Assembly (NCBI GenBank): GCA_017407705.1
Contig: JAFQWA010000030.1
Coordinates: 1-64,000, forward strand
Direction: 5' to 3'
Source of the DNA: Clostridia bacterium
Lineage (GTDB): Bacteria > Bacillota > Clostridia > Oscillospirales > Acutalibacteraceae
Length of the DNA: 64,000 nucleotides
A program made the translations under genes and the position numbers. The notes below the pieces were generated by a model that worked only from the letters and a program-made list of their open reading frames with translations, made no database searches and was not told where the DNA came from. Of this stretch, positions 51,632-59,799 are shown one piece after another (within the stretch, counting starts at the first letter, position 1; each line of letters starts with the position of its first letter).

Positions 51632-51660
51632 TTGACACTTTCCCATTTTATGCATATAAT
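51632..51660 (+). promoter_or_regulatory. Perfect consensus promoter of the G5/3D gene
   Basis: TTGACA (51632-51637), 17 nt, TATAAT (51655-51660). The ATG is 103 nt downstream, so the leader is about 95 nt, with AAAGGAGA before the start. Confidence 0.9.
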
Positions 51661-51763
51661 CACTAATCGTGATGTAAAATATGTTAAGCGAACAAATTTT
51701 TTCCCAATACCCCACAGGGTACACTATATATAGTTTCGCTTTAATAATGAAAAGGAGATTTGT

Positions 51764-52861
51764 ATGACTATAGACCGATTATGGTTGAGCCAGCAGCAAG
51801 ATAATCTTAAACAAGCAGTTACATCATTCATTAAATCTAAAATAAGTCTTTTAGCCGCTGTTGCAGTTGCTTTTTCCGTTTTGACCGGAATGACTGCTTC
51901 TCAACTGAAAAACTACACTGTCTATGTTGACGGACAGCAGAAAACCGTTGTTTCCGATCAAACAGACGAAATCGCTATCCTTAAGGATGCAAACGTTACA
52001 GTGTCAGACGTTGACGTTGTAAAAACCGAAAAAATCGATAATAAAGTAAGTATCCACGTTATCCGTAAATGCCGTTTGGAGCTCACTGCTGACGGTAAGA
52101 CTACTCAGTATGTGGTTGCCCGTGATACTGTGGGAAATGTGCTTAAAGAGATGGGTATTACCATTTCCGATAACGATGCAGTTAACCTCTCTTTAGATGC
52201 TATGCTCCCTTCTGACGCACAGATAACAGTTGACCGTGTTGAATACAAAACAGTTAAGAAGGACGAGATCGTAACTTATTCACAGTATGTGAACCTGGTT
52301 AAGATCGACAGTAAGCTGGATAAGGATATTTTAAGTCAGGGTCAGAGAGCCGTTGTTACCACTGTTTATGAGAATAAAATGGTTAACGGTGAGGTTGCTG
52401 AAACTGTTGTGGTTGACCGTGTGGTACAGCCCATTGCTACTAAGCCCGTTGTTAACAACGCCAGCGGCAAACCCACCTGCGGTGATTATTCCACCGTTAC
52501 CACTGTTTCAACCTTAAAGCCTACTATTGATATAGTATTGGATGAAAACGGTGTGCCCGTTAATTACAAAAAGCTTATTACCGGTAAGGCTACCGCTTAT
52601 TATGCTGATGAAGGTGCTATCACCTCCACAGGTAAGGTTCCTCAGCCCGGTTATATTGCGGTAAATCCCAAGCAGATCCCCTACGGCACAAAGATGTATA
52701 TCCGTACCCCCGATAACAGAATCATTTACGGTTATGCAGTTGCTGCAGATACCGGCGGATTTGCAAAGGGCGGACGTATTACCGCCGACCTTTATTTTGA
52801 CACCTATGAAGAGTGTGTTCAGTTTGGTGTTAAAAATATTGAAATATATATTTTAGATTAG
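51764..52861 (+). CDS. Cell-wall protein with DUF348, G5 and 3D domains (YabE-like)
   Basis: 365 residues. A membrane anchor or signal at 27-48 (ISLLAAVAVAFSVLTGMTA). Two ubiquitin-like DUF348 repeats (about 50-155; YTVYVDGQQKTVV, then CRLELTADGKTTQYVVAR). A G5 domain (about 160-232). A C-terminal 3D domain (280-365) with KATAYYADEGAITSTG, AVNPKQIPYGTKMYI, AVAADTGGFAKGGRITADLY; the conserved Asp residues fit a lytic-transglycosylase-like site. Likely a peptidoglycan-remodelling enzyme related to resuscitation-promoting factors. Strong promoter and a tight terminator; monocistronic. Confidence 0.93.
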   Translation: MTIDRLWLSQQQDNLKQAVTSFIKSKISLLAAVAVAFSVLTGMTASQLKNYTVYVDGQQKTVVSDQTDEIAILKDANVTVSDVDVVKTEKIDNKVSIHVIRKCRLELTADGKTTQYVVARDTVGNVLKEMGITISDNDAVNLSLDAMLPSDAQITVDRVEYKTVKKDEIVTYSQYVNLVKIDSKLDKDILSQGQRAVVTTVYENKMVNGEVAETVVVDRVVQPIATKPVVNNASGKPTCGDYSTVTTVSTLKPTIDIVLDENGVPVNYKKLITGKATAYYADEGAITSTGKVPQPGYIAVNPKQIPYGTKMYIRTPDNRIIYGYAVAADTGGFAKGGRITADLYFDTYEECVQFGVKNIEIYILD

Positions 52862-52862
52862 T

Positions 52863-52900
52863 AAAATACCGTTTCGAACCTTTTCGAAACGGTATTTTTT
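52863..52900 (+). terminator. Terminator of the G5/3D gene
   Basis: AAAATACCGTTTCGAA / TTCGAAACGGTATTTT stem followed by TT and an A/T tail. Confidence 0.95.
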
Positions 52901-53014
52901 ATTTCGACTTCACTCACAACGTCAAACCCACAGTTGAAAAAATTGAATATATTTGCTATAATAATAGATAATTTATCGTATTCCCTTGAAAAAAGGTAGA
53001 ATGGAGCTTTGATT

Positions 53015-53482
53015 ATGGCAAATTCGGGAATTTTCAGAACCAGTATTTTTGGTGGATTTAATAAAAACGATGTGCTTAAATATTTTGACGATATAAAGCG
53101 TGACTCTGCTGAGGAGCTGGAGCAGTTAAAGGTTACCAACAACGAACTTATGTGTAAAATAGACGAGTTGGAGCAACAGGCAGAGGGTATGCGTTCTGCA
53201 AGTGAGGAAAACGCTGCGCTCAAGTCACAGCTTGAAGAACTTACCGAAAAGCTTAAAGCGGCAGACGCTCATAAAAGCCGCGCTGAGCAGCTTATGAGAG
53301 CGGTGGTACGTACTGAGTCGGAAAATGCGGCTTTGAAAAACGAGCTGCAGCAGCTCAAAGCCATCACCGATTGCCTTGATAAGTTGGATTTTGACGCACT
53401 TCAGCGTGACAGTAAAGCCCTATCTTCCCTTATTGATATGCTCTCTGATGTGAAAAGCACTGTAAAAAGCTCTGAAAACTGA
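53015..53482 (+). CDS. DivIVA-like coiled-coil protein
   Basis: 155 residues from the ATG at 53015, 8 nt after GGAG. The N-terminal FGGFNKNDVLKYFDDIKRD recalls the DivIVA/GpsB N-terminal motif, then a coiled coil (about 28-125; EELEQLKVTNNELMCKIDEL, heptads of L and A). It probably forms oligomers at the membrane or division site. Family assignment by pattern only. Confidence 0.65.
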   Translation: MANSGIFRTSIFGGFNKNDVLKYFDDIKRDSAEELEQLKVTNNELMCKIDELEQQAEGMRSASEENAALKSQLEELTEKLKAADAHKSRAEQLMRAVVRTESENAALKNELQQLKAITDCLDKLDFDALQRDSKALSSLIDMLSDVKSTVKSSEN

Positions 53483-53500
53483 TAATATTGTTTGCAAAAC

Positions 53501-53535
53501 AAAACCCGATGCCCTAAGCGTCGGGTTTTTAATTT
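53501..53535. terminator. Terminator between convergent genes
   Basis: AAAACCCGA / TCGGGTTTT stem with an 11-nt loop and T-rich flank; serves the DivIVA-like gene and the GH5 gene. Confidence 0.75.
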
Positions 53536-53538
53536 ACA

Positions 53539-54570
53539 TTATTTTAATACTTTGGGGAAATAGTTGTTTTCAACTGCTGCACGGTAGCTCCAAGCATCTG
53601 CGTGACCCTTGCTGGGAGTTTTATAGCTCCAGAAGAAGTAACCGTCAGTAGTTTCGTAGTTTTGCAGCTGAACGCCTGCAAAAGCACGGCGGATAGCATC
53701 CCTTTGAACCCAGTTCTGACCTGCCATAGCAGCGCCTTCACCGTTAAGACCCAATGACCACTCACCGATAATAACCTTAAAGTATTTCTGCATCTTCTTA
53801 AATGTAGCAAGCCAGGGATCAAGCTGATCGTCAAGATGCTGCTGGAAGGTGAAATTCTTTCCGTTATCGCCGAAGCAGTGATAAATATGCACGTCAATAG
53901 TAACGTTTTTATATTCAGGAGTCTGCATAAAGTCAACCCACTGATGCATATCAAACTGATCGTGGAAAGCAACGGTCACGTTCTCGTCAACGTGCTTTCT
54001 GATCTCGTGATATCCACGGGTGTAGTAATCACGCAAAATATCTTTAGGAAGGTTGGGATCGGGCTCGTTAAGCAGCTGCATACCCCACAGACATTTCTCG
54101 TCTTTATATCTTTCGGTCAACTTGCCCATAACGTCAATGGTGCGCTGGATCTTAGCGGGATCCTTGTGCCACTCCATAATACCGCACAAACCACTGTGAT
54201 GCTCACCGTTTTGTGAACCGGGAGCGCAGTGCATATCAATCAGCACCTTAAGACCCAATTCGTTTGCCCAGTCGATAGCGTTGTCCAAATACTTGATACA
54301 ACCCAGATTAGGCTCAAAATCACCAAAGATCCAATGAGGAACGGGAATTCTCACAGAATTAAGACCTGCATTTTTGATCCACTCAAAATCCTCTTTAGTG
54401 ATAAATGTATCACGGTGCTGAGTAAGCTTAGGGATAGCCTTGTCACCGAACTGCAACATAAAATCGGTTTCGCAGTGAGCGGTTTTGTTATCCTCATAAA
54501 AATCGGGGTCCATCCAACGTTCAAGAACTAACCAGTTACCTATGTTTACACCTCTGACGATATCCTTCAT
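53539..54570 (-). CDS. GH5 glycosidase, exo-beta-1,3-glucanase-like, no signal peptide
   Basis: 343 residues from the ATG at 54568-54570, 8 nt after GGAGG. N-terminal RGVNIGNWLVLERWMDPDFY as in GH5 exo-1,3-glucanases. Acid/base E169 (LLNEPDP) and nucleophile E270 (IIGEWSLGL) are in place, with H227-type VHIYHCF. No signal peptide, so the enzyme should act on imported beta-glucosides or oligosaccharides. Monocistronic. Exact bond specificity is not proven. Confidence 0.88.
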   Translation of the reverse strand: MKDIVRGVNIGNWLVLERWMDPDFYEDNKTAHCETDFMLQFGDKAIPKLTQHRDTFITKEDFEWIKNAGLNSVRIPVPHWIFGDFEPNLGCIKYLDNAIDWANELGLKVLIDMHCAPGSQNGEHHSGLCGIMEWHKDPAKIQRTIDVMGKLTERYKDEKCLWGMQLLNEPDPNLPKDILRDYYTRGYHEIRKHVDENVTVAFHDQFDMHQWVDFMQTPEYKNVTIDVHIYHCFGDNGKNFTFQQHLDDQLDPWLATFKKMQKYFKVIIGEWSLGLNGEGAAMAGQNWVQRDAIRRAFAGVQLQNYETTDGYFFWSYKTPSKGHADAWSYRAAVENNYFPKVLK

Positions 54571-54640
54571 AAAGACATCCTCCAAACTATTAAATTTGAG
54601 TAAATGGTAACATAATTATTTTGAATTTTCAACCACTAAA

Positions 54641-55720
54641 TCAACTATTTTTTTGTTTATTTTTTAGGGTTCCCATACCTAATATTACAAGGCTCAAAAG
54701 TATTTGTGCAGGTAGTGCAAAATACGTCAGATTTTTTGTGAAATCTGCCAAAACCATAGTGCTGGAAAAACAAACGGTACACAGCACCGACATCAGCATA
54801 GCCACAGGAAACGCCAGATTTTTGTAGCTGTCGTATCTTATTAAAAAGCCCAGACCTTTAGTGACGCAGAAAAGGCAGACCGATACCTCGATCAAAACCG
54901 AAAACAGCGTTTTAACGGCATCCAGCACCGATATGCGTTGCAAAAAGTTGTAAATGTTTATGATACCTGTAGCGGAGTAAGAGGGAAAATACAGCTGAGA
55001 GAAGGTCTCCCCTCCTAAAATCAGTATATCACGAAGCAAGGTAACAACCATAACCAATGCCGCTAAAATCAGCGCCCATATAAATATTTTGCTGTGGTTT
55101 GCGTTGTTTTTTATATGAGAAAAAAGGCATAAAAGCAGCAGTGCGTCTAAAAACGGGTGGGTGATAAACGAAACACTGTCTGCCACAAGACTTGCGGCAG
55201 ATATGCCCGTCAGCATCAGGTTTTCAAACTGCATAACACCGATGGAAAGCAGAGTGGTAAGTGCGGTGATGAAAACTATTACCGCCGCAAAAAACAAACT
55301 GCATTTGCCCATAACGTAAAGTCCGCTTTTTATCATAAACGCCGATGTCAGCATCACAAACACTGCAATAAACAGTATGGGTGTTTCGTCTAAGGAAGTG
55401 ATAGTCACCATCTCACAAAAGCTGCGTAAGGCAACGATGCCACGGATAAAAGCGTAGATAACCACCACCGCCGATATTAGCTTTGACCCTAACCTTCCGA
55501 AGCAGCGCTCACTTATTTCAAAAAGGTTTTTACCCTTAAAAAGCTTTAGTATTTTTGCAAATAATAAAAACATCACCGCCGATACAGCAACGCTTATAAT
55601 TAGACTGATCCAGGTGTTTTGCTTTGACAGATAGTTGTTCATAGTCACCGACGTGCCCGAGATCAAAAACACCGAGAGTATGGCGGTGGCTTGTTTGGGA
55701 TTTACAATATCACTGTTCAT
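54641..55720 (-). CDS. Spore germinant receptor permease subunit (GerAB family)
   Basis: 359 residues from the ATG at 55718-55720 (MNSDIVNPKQATAILSVFLI), behind AGGAGGTAAT. Ten hydrophobic segments, the endospore-germination permease family (APC-like). It should sit in the spore inner membrane and recognise the germinant. Last gene of the A-C-small-B cluster. No terminator hairpin was obvious after it. Confidence 0.92.
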   Translation of the reverse strand: MNSDIVNPKQATAILSVFLISGTSVTMNNYLSKQNTWISLIISVAVSAVMFLLFAKILKLFKGKNLFEISERCFGRLGSKLISAVVVIYAFIRGIVALRSFCEMVTITSLDETPILFIAVFVMLTSAFMIKSGLYVMGKCSLFFAAVIVFITALTTLLSIGVMQFENLMLTGISAASLVADSVSFITHPFLDALLLLCLFSHIKNNANHSKIFIWALILAALVMVVTLLRDILILGGETFSQLYFPSYSATGIINIYNFLQRISVLDAVKTLFSVLIEVSVCLFCVTKGLGFLIRYDSYKNLAFPVAMLMSVLCTVCFSSTMVLADFTKNLTYFALPAQILLSLVILGMGTLKNKQKNS

Positions 55721-55728
55721 ATTACCTC

Positions 55729-55911
55729 CTAAAAGCTTGGCAGGGTGGGGATTGACCAGAACAAGCAGTAAATAAAGGTTATAACGTAAGCCACCGTCAG
55801 CACACCCCAATACACCACCGCTTGTTTTAGGCTTTTTGCAGAGCGTAATCTGGGGTAATCAAATATAAATATTAAAACATATATTATTGTTACAAGGCAA
55901 AACAGTGCCAT
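55729..55911 (-). CDS. Small two-helix protein of the ger operon, possible D subunit
   Basis: 60 residues, two membrane helices (MALFCLVTIIYVLIFIFDYP; VVYWGVLTVAYVITFIYCLF). AAAGGAGTGATATAA site. It lies between the C and B subunit genes, 13 nt and 8 nt from them. In Bacillus, small two-helix D subunits of similar size are encoded with germinant receptors; by place and shape this fits. Sequence families were not checked. Confidence 0.75.
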   Translation of the reverse strand: MALFCLVTIIYVLIFIFDYPRLRSAKSLKQAVVYWGVLTVAYVITFIYCLFWSIPTLPSF

Positions 55912-55924
55912 TTATATCACTCCT

Positions 55925-56917
55925 TTATCCTGCCAGCCGTCTGTCACGGACAGTCACGTTTCCTATAACCGACACATGGCCTGAAAAGGAAAACTCGTTG
56001 CAATTAAAGTCGGTTATAGCTTTGCTTATTACCTTTTTTACGTTTTGCTTAACATACCTGTTTATATCCTGCTCAGTTGCTGTTACAGTGCCGTCATAAG
56101 CGGCAACGTCGGCAGTCACAATAAGCTCACCAGAGCGGTTTAATTTGGTTTTGGCATTTAAAATCTCAAAACCGCTGACCTTGTTATCCACCTTAACCGA
56201 CAACTGTCCCTTAGACACTTTGTTTTTTGCAAAATTGTAAAACAACGCCTCGTTTTCCGTAAGGTACCCCGTAAGCTTTAGCCCGTTAAAACAACCGTAG
56301 CCGCCGGACATTATCATTTTCTCCTGTCCGTTTTTTTCTATTTTAAGAGCGGTTATAACACTGCCCTTGCCCGACTTGTAAGCGTTGTAAAGCTGATAAG
56401 GGGTAACGTTCATGGCAGTGGAGGAGGTTTGAGCGGTGGAGCGGATAGAGTTGGCAAGCTCGGTGGACACCACTTCCTCGTTGGTAGGGTTTATGGAAAA
56501 TATTTTTTCAGCAGTGGTGTTGTGCGCTACTGCCACGTCAATGTTTTTCTGGAAATAAGCGGTTTTCACAAAATACTCCACTATATTCCCAATCCCTTTT
56601 TCACAGATACCGTCGCCCAGTACAATTATTTTGCAGTTATCAAAATAAAGGTTGCCGCCGGTGGTGGCGGTGATGCTTTGTATTGCCTGCAACACAGTAT
56701 CTCCCTCAACAGACACCACCTTAGGCTTTGCCTGATCCCTTACCTGCTCCCCGCCGCTTTTCATAGCCGCAATCTCCACGCACACTCTGTACCGCTGAGC
56801 TTTGCCCTCGTCTATACCCACACCCATAACAATGGTAAAGTTTTTTATTTCTTTATAGTTCCAGCAGCCACAAAGCAAAAGACAACCGCTTATAATCAGT
56901 AAAATCAACCGTTTCAA
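55925..56917 (-). CDS. Germinant receptor lipoprotein subunit, Ger(x)C family
   Basis: 330 residues from a TTG start (56915-56917), 7 nt after AGGAGG. Lipobox LLLCGC with lipid Cys at 18 and the C-W-x2-E/K start of GerC proteins (CWNYKEIKN). Family blocks VVSVEGDTVLQAIQSITATT and FDNCKIIVLGDGICEKGI are clear. It should be anchored to the outer face of the spore inner membrane next to the A and B subunits. Its start is 4 nt after the gerA stop. Confidence 0.93.
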   Translation of the reverse strand: MKRLILLIISGCLLLCGCWNYKEIKNFTIVMGVGIDEGKAQRYRVCVEIAAMKSGGEQVRDQAKPKVVSVEGDTVLQAIQSITATTGGNLYFDNCKIIVLGDGICEKGIGNIVEYFVKTAYFQKNIDVAVAHNTTAEKIFSINPTNEEVVSTELANSIRSTAQTSSTAMNVTPYQLYNAYKSGKGSVITALKIEKNGQEKMIMSGGYGCFNGLKLTGYLTENEALFYNFAKNKVSKGQLSVKVDNKVSGFEILNAKTKLNRSGELIVTADVAAYDGTVTATEQDINRYVKQNVKKVISKAITDFNCNEFSFSGHVSVIGNVTVRDRRLAG

Positions 56918-56921
56918 GCCT

Positions 56922-58418
56922 TTACCTCCTATACTTATCCTTGGCAAATTTGGGCCGTGTTTTCAACTGCCACTGTGGTGCCCTTACATAAATATCCTTA
57001 ATGCTTTGAGGCTTAAAGGATAAGGAAATATATTCATAAGAAAATGACTTTAAGGACATAACGTGGATAAGCACAGTTATCATAAACAGAAAAAATCCGT
57101 AAAATCCCAGTATGGCAGTGAAGATTAAGGATAGGGTGCGTATTAAAATAGCCGCTCCCGAAAGTCGGGGAGTAATAAGGCCGGTTATGCCGGTAAATGC
57201 AATAACTATCACCATTGGTGCGCTGACTATTTTAGCCTCCACCGCTGCCTGACCTACTACAAGTCCGCCAACGATACCCAGTGCCTGACCGATTTTGCTG
57301 GACATTCTGATGCCCGTTTCTCTAAGAATTTCAAACACAAACAGCATTATAAGACACTCTACAAAGGTGGGAAAGGGCACCCCTTTTGAGGACTCGGCAA
57401 TGGCGGTTACCATTTGGGTGGGTAGCATTTCCTGATGATAGGTCACCAACGCCAGATAGACAGAGGGCAGACTTATTGTGATGAAAAAGCCGATAATTCT
57501 CAGCAGTCTGCCGATAGATGCAAAGTAGTAGTTAAGGTAGTAGTCGTCCGGCGACTGAAAATTTTCGATAAACAAATAAGGCAGCGTGATAACTATGGGT
57601 GTGCCGTCCACAATCAGGGCTATCCTACCCTCTAAAATTCGGGCAGCCGCCACGTCAGGCTTTTCGGTGGACCCAATGGTTTTAAAGGGAGAATGTCGGT
57701 TATCCTTAATCAGCTCCTCAATGTAATTGGCGTCTAAAACTGAGTCGGAGCTTATTTTTTCAAGTCGACGCACAAACTCGGTCAGCACCTTTTTATCCAC
57801 TAACGAATCAAGATAAACTATACAGGCAAAGGTGTTGGTACGTGTGCCAAGATTCATATATTGGAATTTTAAATCAGAGGTTTGAATACGTCGGCGTATA
57901 AGCGATGCGTTGATTATCATAGCCTCAGTAAAGCCCTCTCTGGGGCCCTTTAAGTTTTTCTCACTGTCGGGCTCGGATATGGAGCGTGTGGACCAACCCT
58001 TTGTTTCAACTAATATAGCCTGTGTGCCGCCGCTTACCATAATGGCGGTATCACCGTATAAAATAGCTTTAACAATATCCTTAACGTCGGTTTTTATGCT
58101 AAGGTCTAAGCTGGATATTATTTCCCTATGTGCCTGAGTGAAATAGCTTTCGTTTTTATCAAACTTTTTCTGCATTAAGGGTGAGGTGATACTCTGATAA
58201 ATGGAATTGGGCTTGACCATACCGTTTATGGAAATGCCTAAAAATTGAATGTCCTTATCCTGCTGATTTTCAAACACTCTGATAACTACCGTGTTATCAT
58301 TTTTAAATATCTCTTTAAAGATTTTATAGTTTTCCTGAATATCCGCACTTATTTTTATTACATTATAATCTATAACTCCGTTGGAGTCGGGTGGCGGCAA
58401 TGGACTTGCGACCTGCAT
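56922..58418 (-). CDS. Germinant receptor A subunit, GerA/SpoVAF family
   Basis: 498 residues. N-terminal cytosolic domains (1-290), then about four to five membrane helices from 295 (LRIIGFFITISLPSVYLALV). Family motifs: RVFENQQDKDIQFLGI, WSTRSISEPDSEKNLKGPRE and LVVGQAAVEAKIVSAPMVIV. Forms the receptor with B and C. First gene of the cluster. Expected in the forespore, but no confident sigma-G promoter was placed. Confidence 0.94.
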   Translation of the reverse strand: MQVASPLPPPDSNGVIDYNVIKISADIQENYKIFKEIFKNDNTVVIRVFENQQDKDIQFLGISINGMVKPNSIYQSITSPLMQKKFDKNESYFTQAHREIISSLDLSIKTDVKDIVKAILYGDTAIMVSGGTQAILVETKGWSTRSISEPDSEKNLKGPREGFTEAMIINASLIRRRIQTSDLKFQYMNLGTRTNTFACIVYLDSLVDKKVLTEFVRRLEKISSDSVLDANYIEELIKDNRHSPFKTIGSTEKPDVAAARILEGRIALIVDGTPIVITLPYLFIENFQSPDDYYLNYYFASIGRLLRIIGFFITISLPSVYLALVTYHQEMLPTQMVTAIAESSKGVPFPTFVECLIMLFVFEILRETGIRMSSKIGQALGIVGGLVVGQAAVEAKIVSAPMVIVIAFTGITGLITPRLSGAAILIRTLSLIFTAILGFYGFFLFMITVLIHVMSLKSFSYEYISLSFKPQSIKDIYVRAPQWQLKTRPKFAKDKYRR

Positions 58419-58512
58419 AGCAATACCTCATTTTCATTTTGTTAATATTATCTTGCTAAAATGTTCAAATATGTATGGTAAAATACATAAATCAGGAAGG
58501 GAGATAGGTTTA

Positions 58513-59142
58513 ATGTGCCTTTTTAAAAACCCAAAACGGGTGTATTTTATTACCGCTGTAATATATTCAGTGCTGACCGCTTTAATAGCTGTATATAATA
58601 TATTTTTTAGTGAAGCAGTAACGGTGATATACATACTGATAGCACCGTTGTTTTTGCTGATACCCGTAGTTTACACAAAACTTTTCAAAATCCCGCCTCA
58701 GTATATTTTCGACGCAAAGCTGCTTATATTTATTTTCCTTGCCTATAATATGGGCATCTGTTTGCGACTTTATCACCTTGTACCCGTTTATGACATATTT
58801 GCCCACGGCCTTTCAGGTATAGTGTTTGCCCGAATTGGTGTGTGCATTTACTTGATGATAGTCAATGATAAACCCAACGCCGCAAGGGGCAAATGGATAA
58901 TGACACTGTTCGGACTTTTCTTTTGCTCGTTTACAGCGGTGGTGTGGGAAATCGGTGAGTTTGTACTGTCTAAGCTGGCAGGCACCGACCCTCAGTGGGT
59001 AAAAGCCACGGGAGTCAGCGATACTATGGAGGATATGATAGTTTGCATTATAGGGGCAATTATTTATTGTGTGGTTTTAGGCATTTGCTTAAAACGAAAC
59101 AAAAAAACCGCCGTGAAATATCTCACCGACGGAATTATGTAA
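58513..59142 (+). CDS. YjdF/DUF2238-like membrane protein
   Basis: 209 residues from the ATG at 58513; the longer frame upstream overlaps the ger promoter zone and lacks a ribosome site. About six membrane helices. Family-like blocks are VPVYDIFAHGLSGIVFARIG, AVVWEIGEFVLSKLAG and VKATGVSDTMEDMIVCIIGA. Conserved His, Glu and Asp lie within or next to helices. Function unknown. Divergent from the ger operon. Confidence 0.8.
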   Translation: MCLFKNPKRVYFITAVIYSVLTALIAVYNIFFSEAVTVIYILIAPLFLLIPVVYTKLFKIPPQYIFDAKLLIFIFLAYNMGICLRLYHLVPVYDIFAHGLSGIVFARIGVCIYLMIVNDKPNAARGKWIMTLFGLFFCSFTAVVWEIGEFVLSKLAGTDPQWVKATGVSDTMEDMIVCIIGAIIYCVVLGICLKRNKKTAVKYLTDGIM

Positions 59143-59163
59143 GACTATAAACTGCGAAAATTG

Positions 59164-59192
59164 TTGACTTATGTCGGGGTTTGTGTTATTGT
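59164..59192 (+). promoter_or_regulatory. Promoter of the GNAT gene
   Basis: TTGACT (59164-59169), 17 nt, TATTGT (59187-59192). It implies a leader of about 95 nt. Confidence 0.55.
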
Positions 59193-59295
59193 ACAGATAA
59201 CAAAACAGCGAGTTTGTCGTTAATTTTAATGCTACTTAACTGCGAGGTTGCTTATGTTTTGCAACTTTGCAGTTTTTTTGTTTGGAGATGTTTTG

Positions 59296-59778
59296 ATGTC
59301 CTGTGACCTTAACATAAGATTTGCCAAAAGAGAAGATGCAGGTATTGTTCTGGAGTTTATCAAAAAGATCGCTGAGTATGAGAAAATGAGTGATCAGGTG
59401 GTAAATACCGAGCAAATGATACAGCAGGTGGTTTTTGACAACCACGCCGCCGAAGTCATTTTGGCTGAGGTGGAGGGCAAGCCTGTGGGGTTTGCACTGT
59501 TTTTCCAGAATTATTCCACCTTTGTGGGCAAATCGGGAATTTATCTTGAGGATTTGTTTGTGGACCCCGATATGCGTGGGAAGGGCATCGGAAAAGCCCT
59601 TATCCAGAAGATATTTGCCATTGCCTTAGAGCGTAATTGCAGCCGTGTGGAATGGTGCTGTCTTGACTGGAACACTCCTTCTATTGACTTTTACAAATAC
59701 TTAGGCGCTAAGCCTATGTCGGAGTGGACTACTTACCGTCTTGCAGGCGCAGATATTAAGTCTGCCCTTGAAAAATAA
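59296..59778 (+). CDS. GNAT family N-acetyltransferase
   Basis: 160 residues from the ATG at 59296, 8 nt after GGAG; earlier in-frame starts lack a site. Acetyl-CoA motif A is DLFVDPDMRGKGIGKALIQK (residues about 83-102), and the C-terminal WCCLDWNTPSIDFYKYLGAK is typical of diamine/thialysine acetyltransferases. The substrate may be a polyamine or small amine; not proven. 21 nt before the NhaC gene, possibly one transcript. Confidence 0.88.
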   Translation: MSCDLNIRFAKREDAGIVLEFIKKIAEYEKMSDQVVNTEQMIQQVVFDNHAAEVILAEVEGKPVGFALFFQNYSTFVGKSGIYLEDLFVDPDMRGKGIGKALIQKIFAIALERNCSRVEWCCLDWNTPSIDFYKYLGAKPMSEWTTYRLAGADIKSALEK

Positions 59779-59799
59779 AATTTAGGGAGGAAACTCAAA

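Larger units (their letters stand above)
51189..51763. other. Long intergenic region between glgP and the G5/3D gene
   Basis: No credible gene. The first 180 nt are very AT-rich (TATATAATATA type). A GTAACC repeat cluster lies at 51551-51587 and a perfect promoter at 51632-51660. The length and repeats suggest regulation of the rightward gene. Confidence 0.6.

Noticed and set aside
58419..58512. Sigma-G promoter for the ger operon
   Set aside because: CATACATA-like words occur, but not with a correct -35 and spacing; left unassigned.
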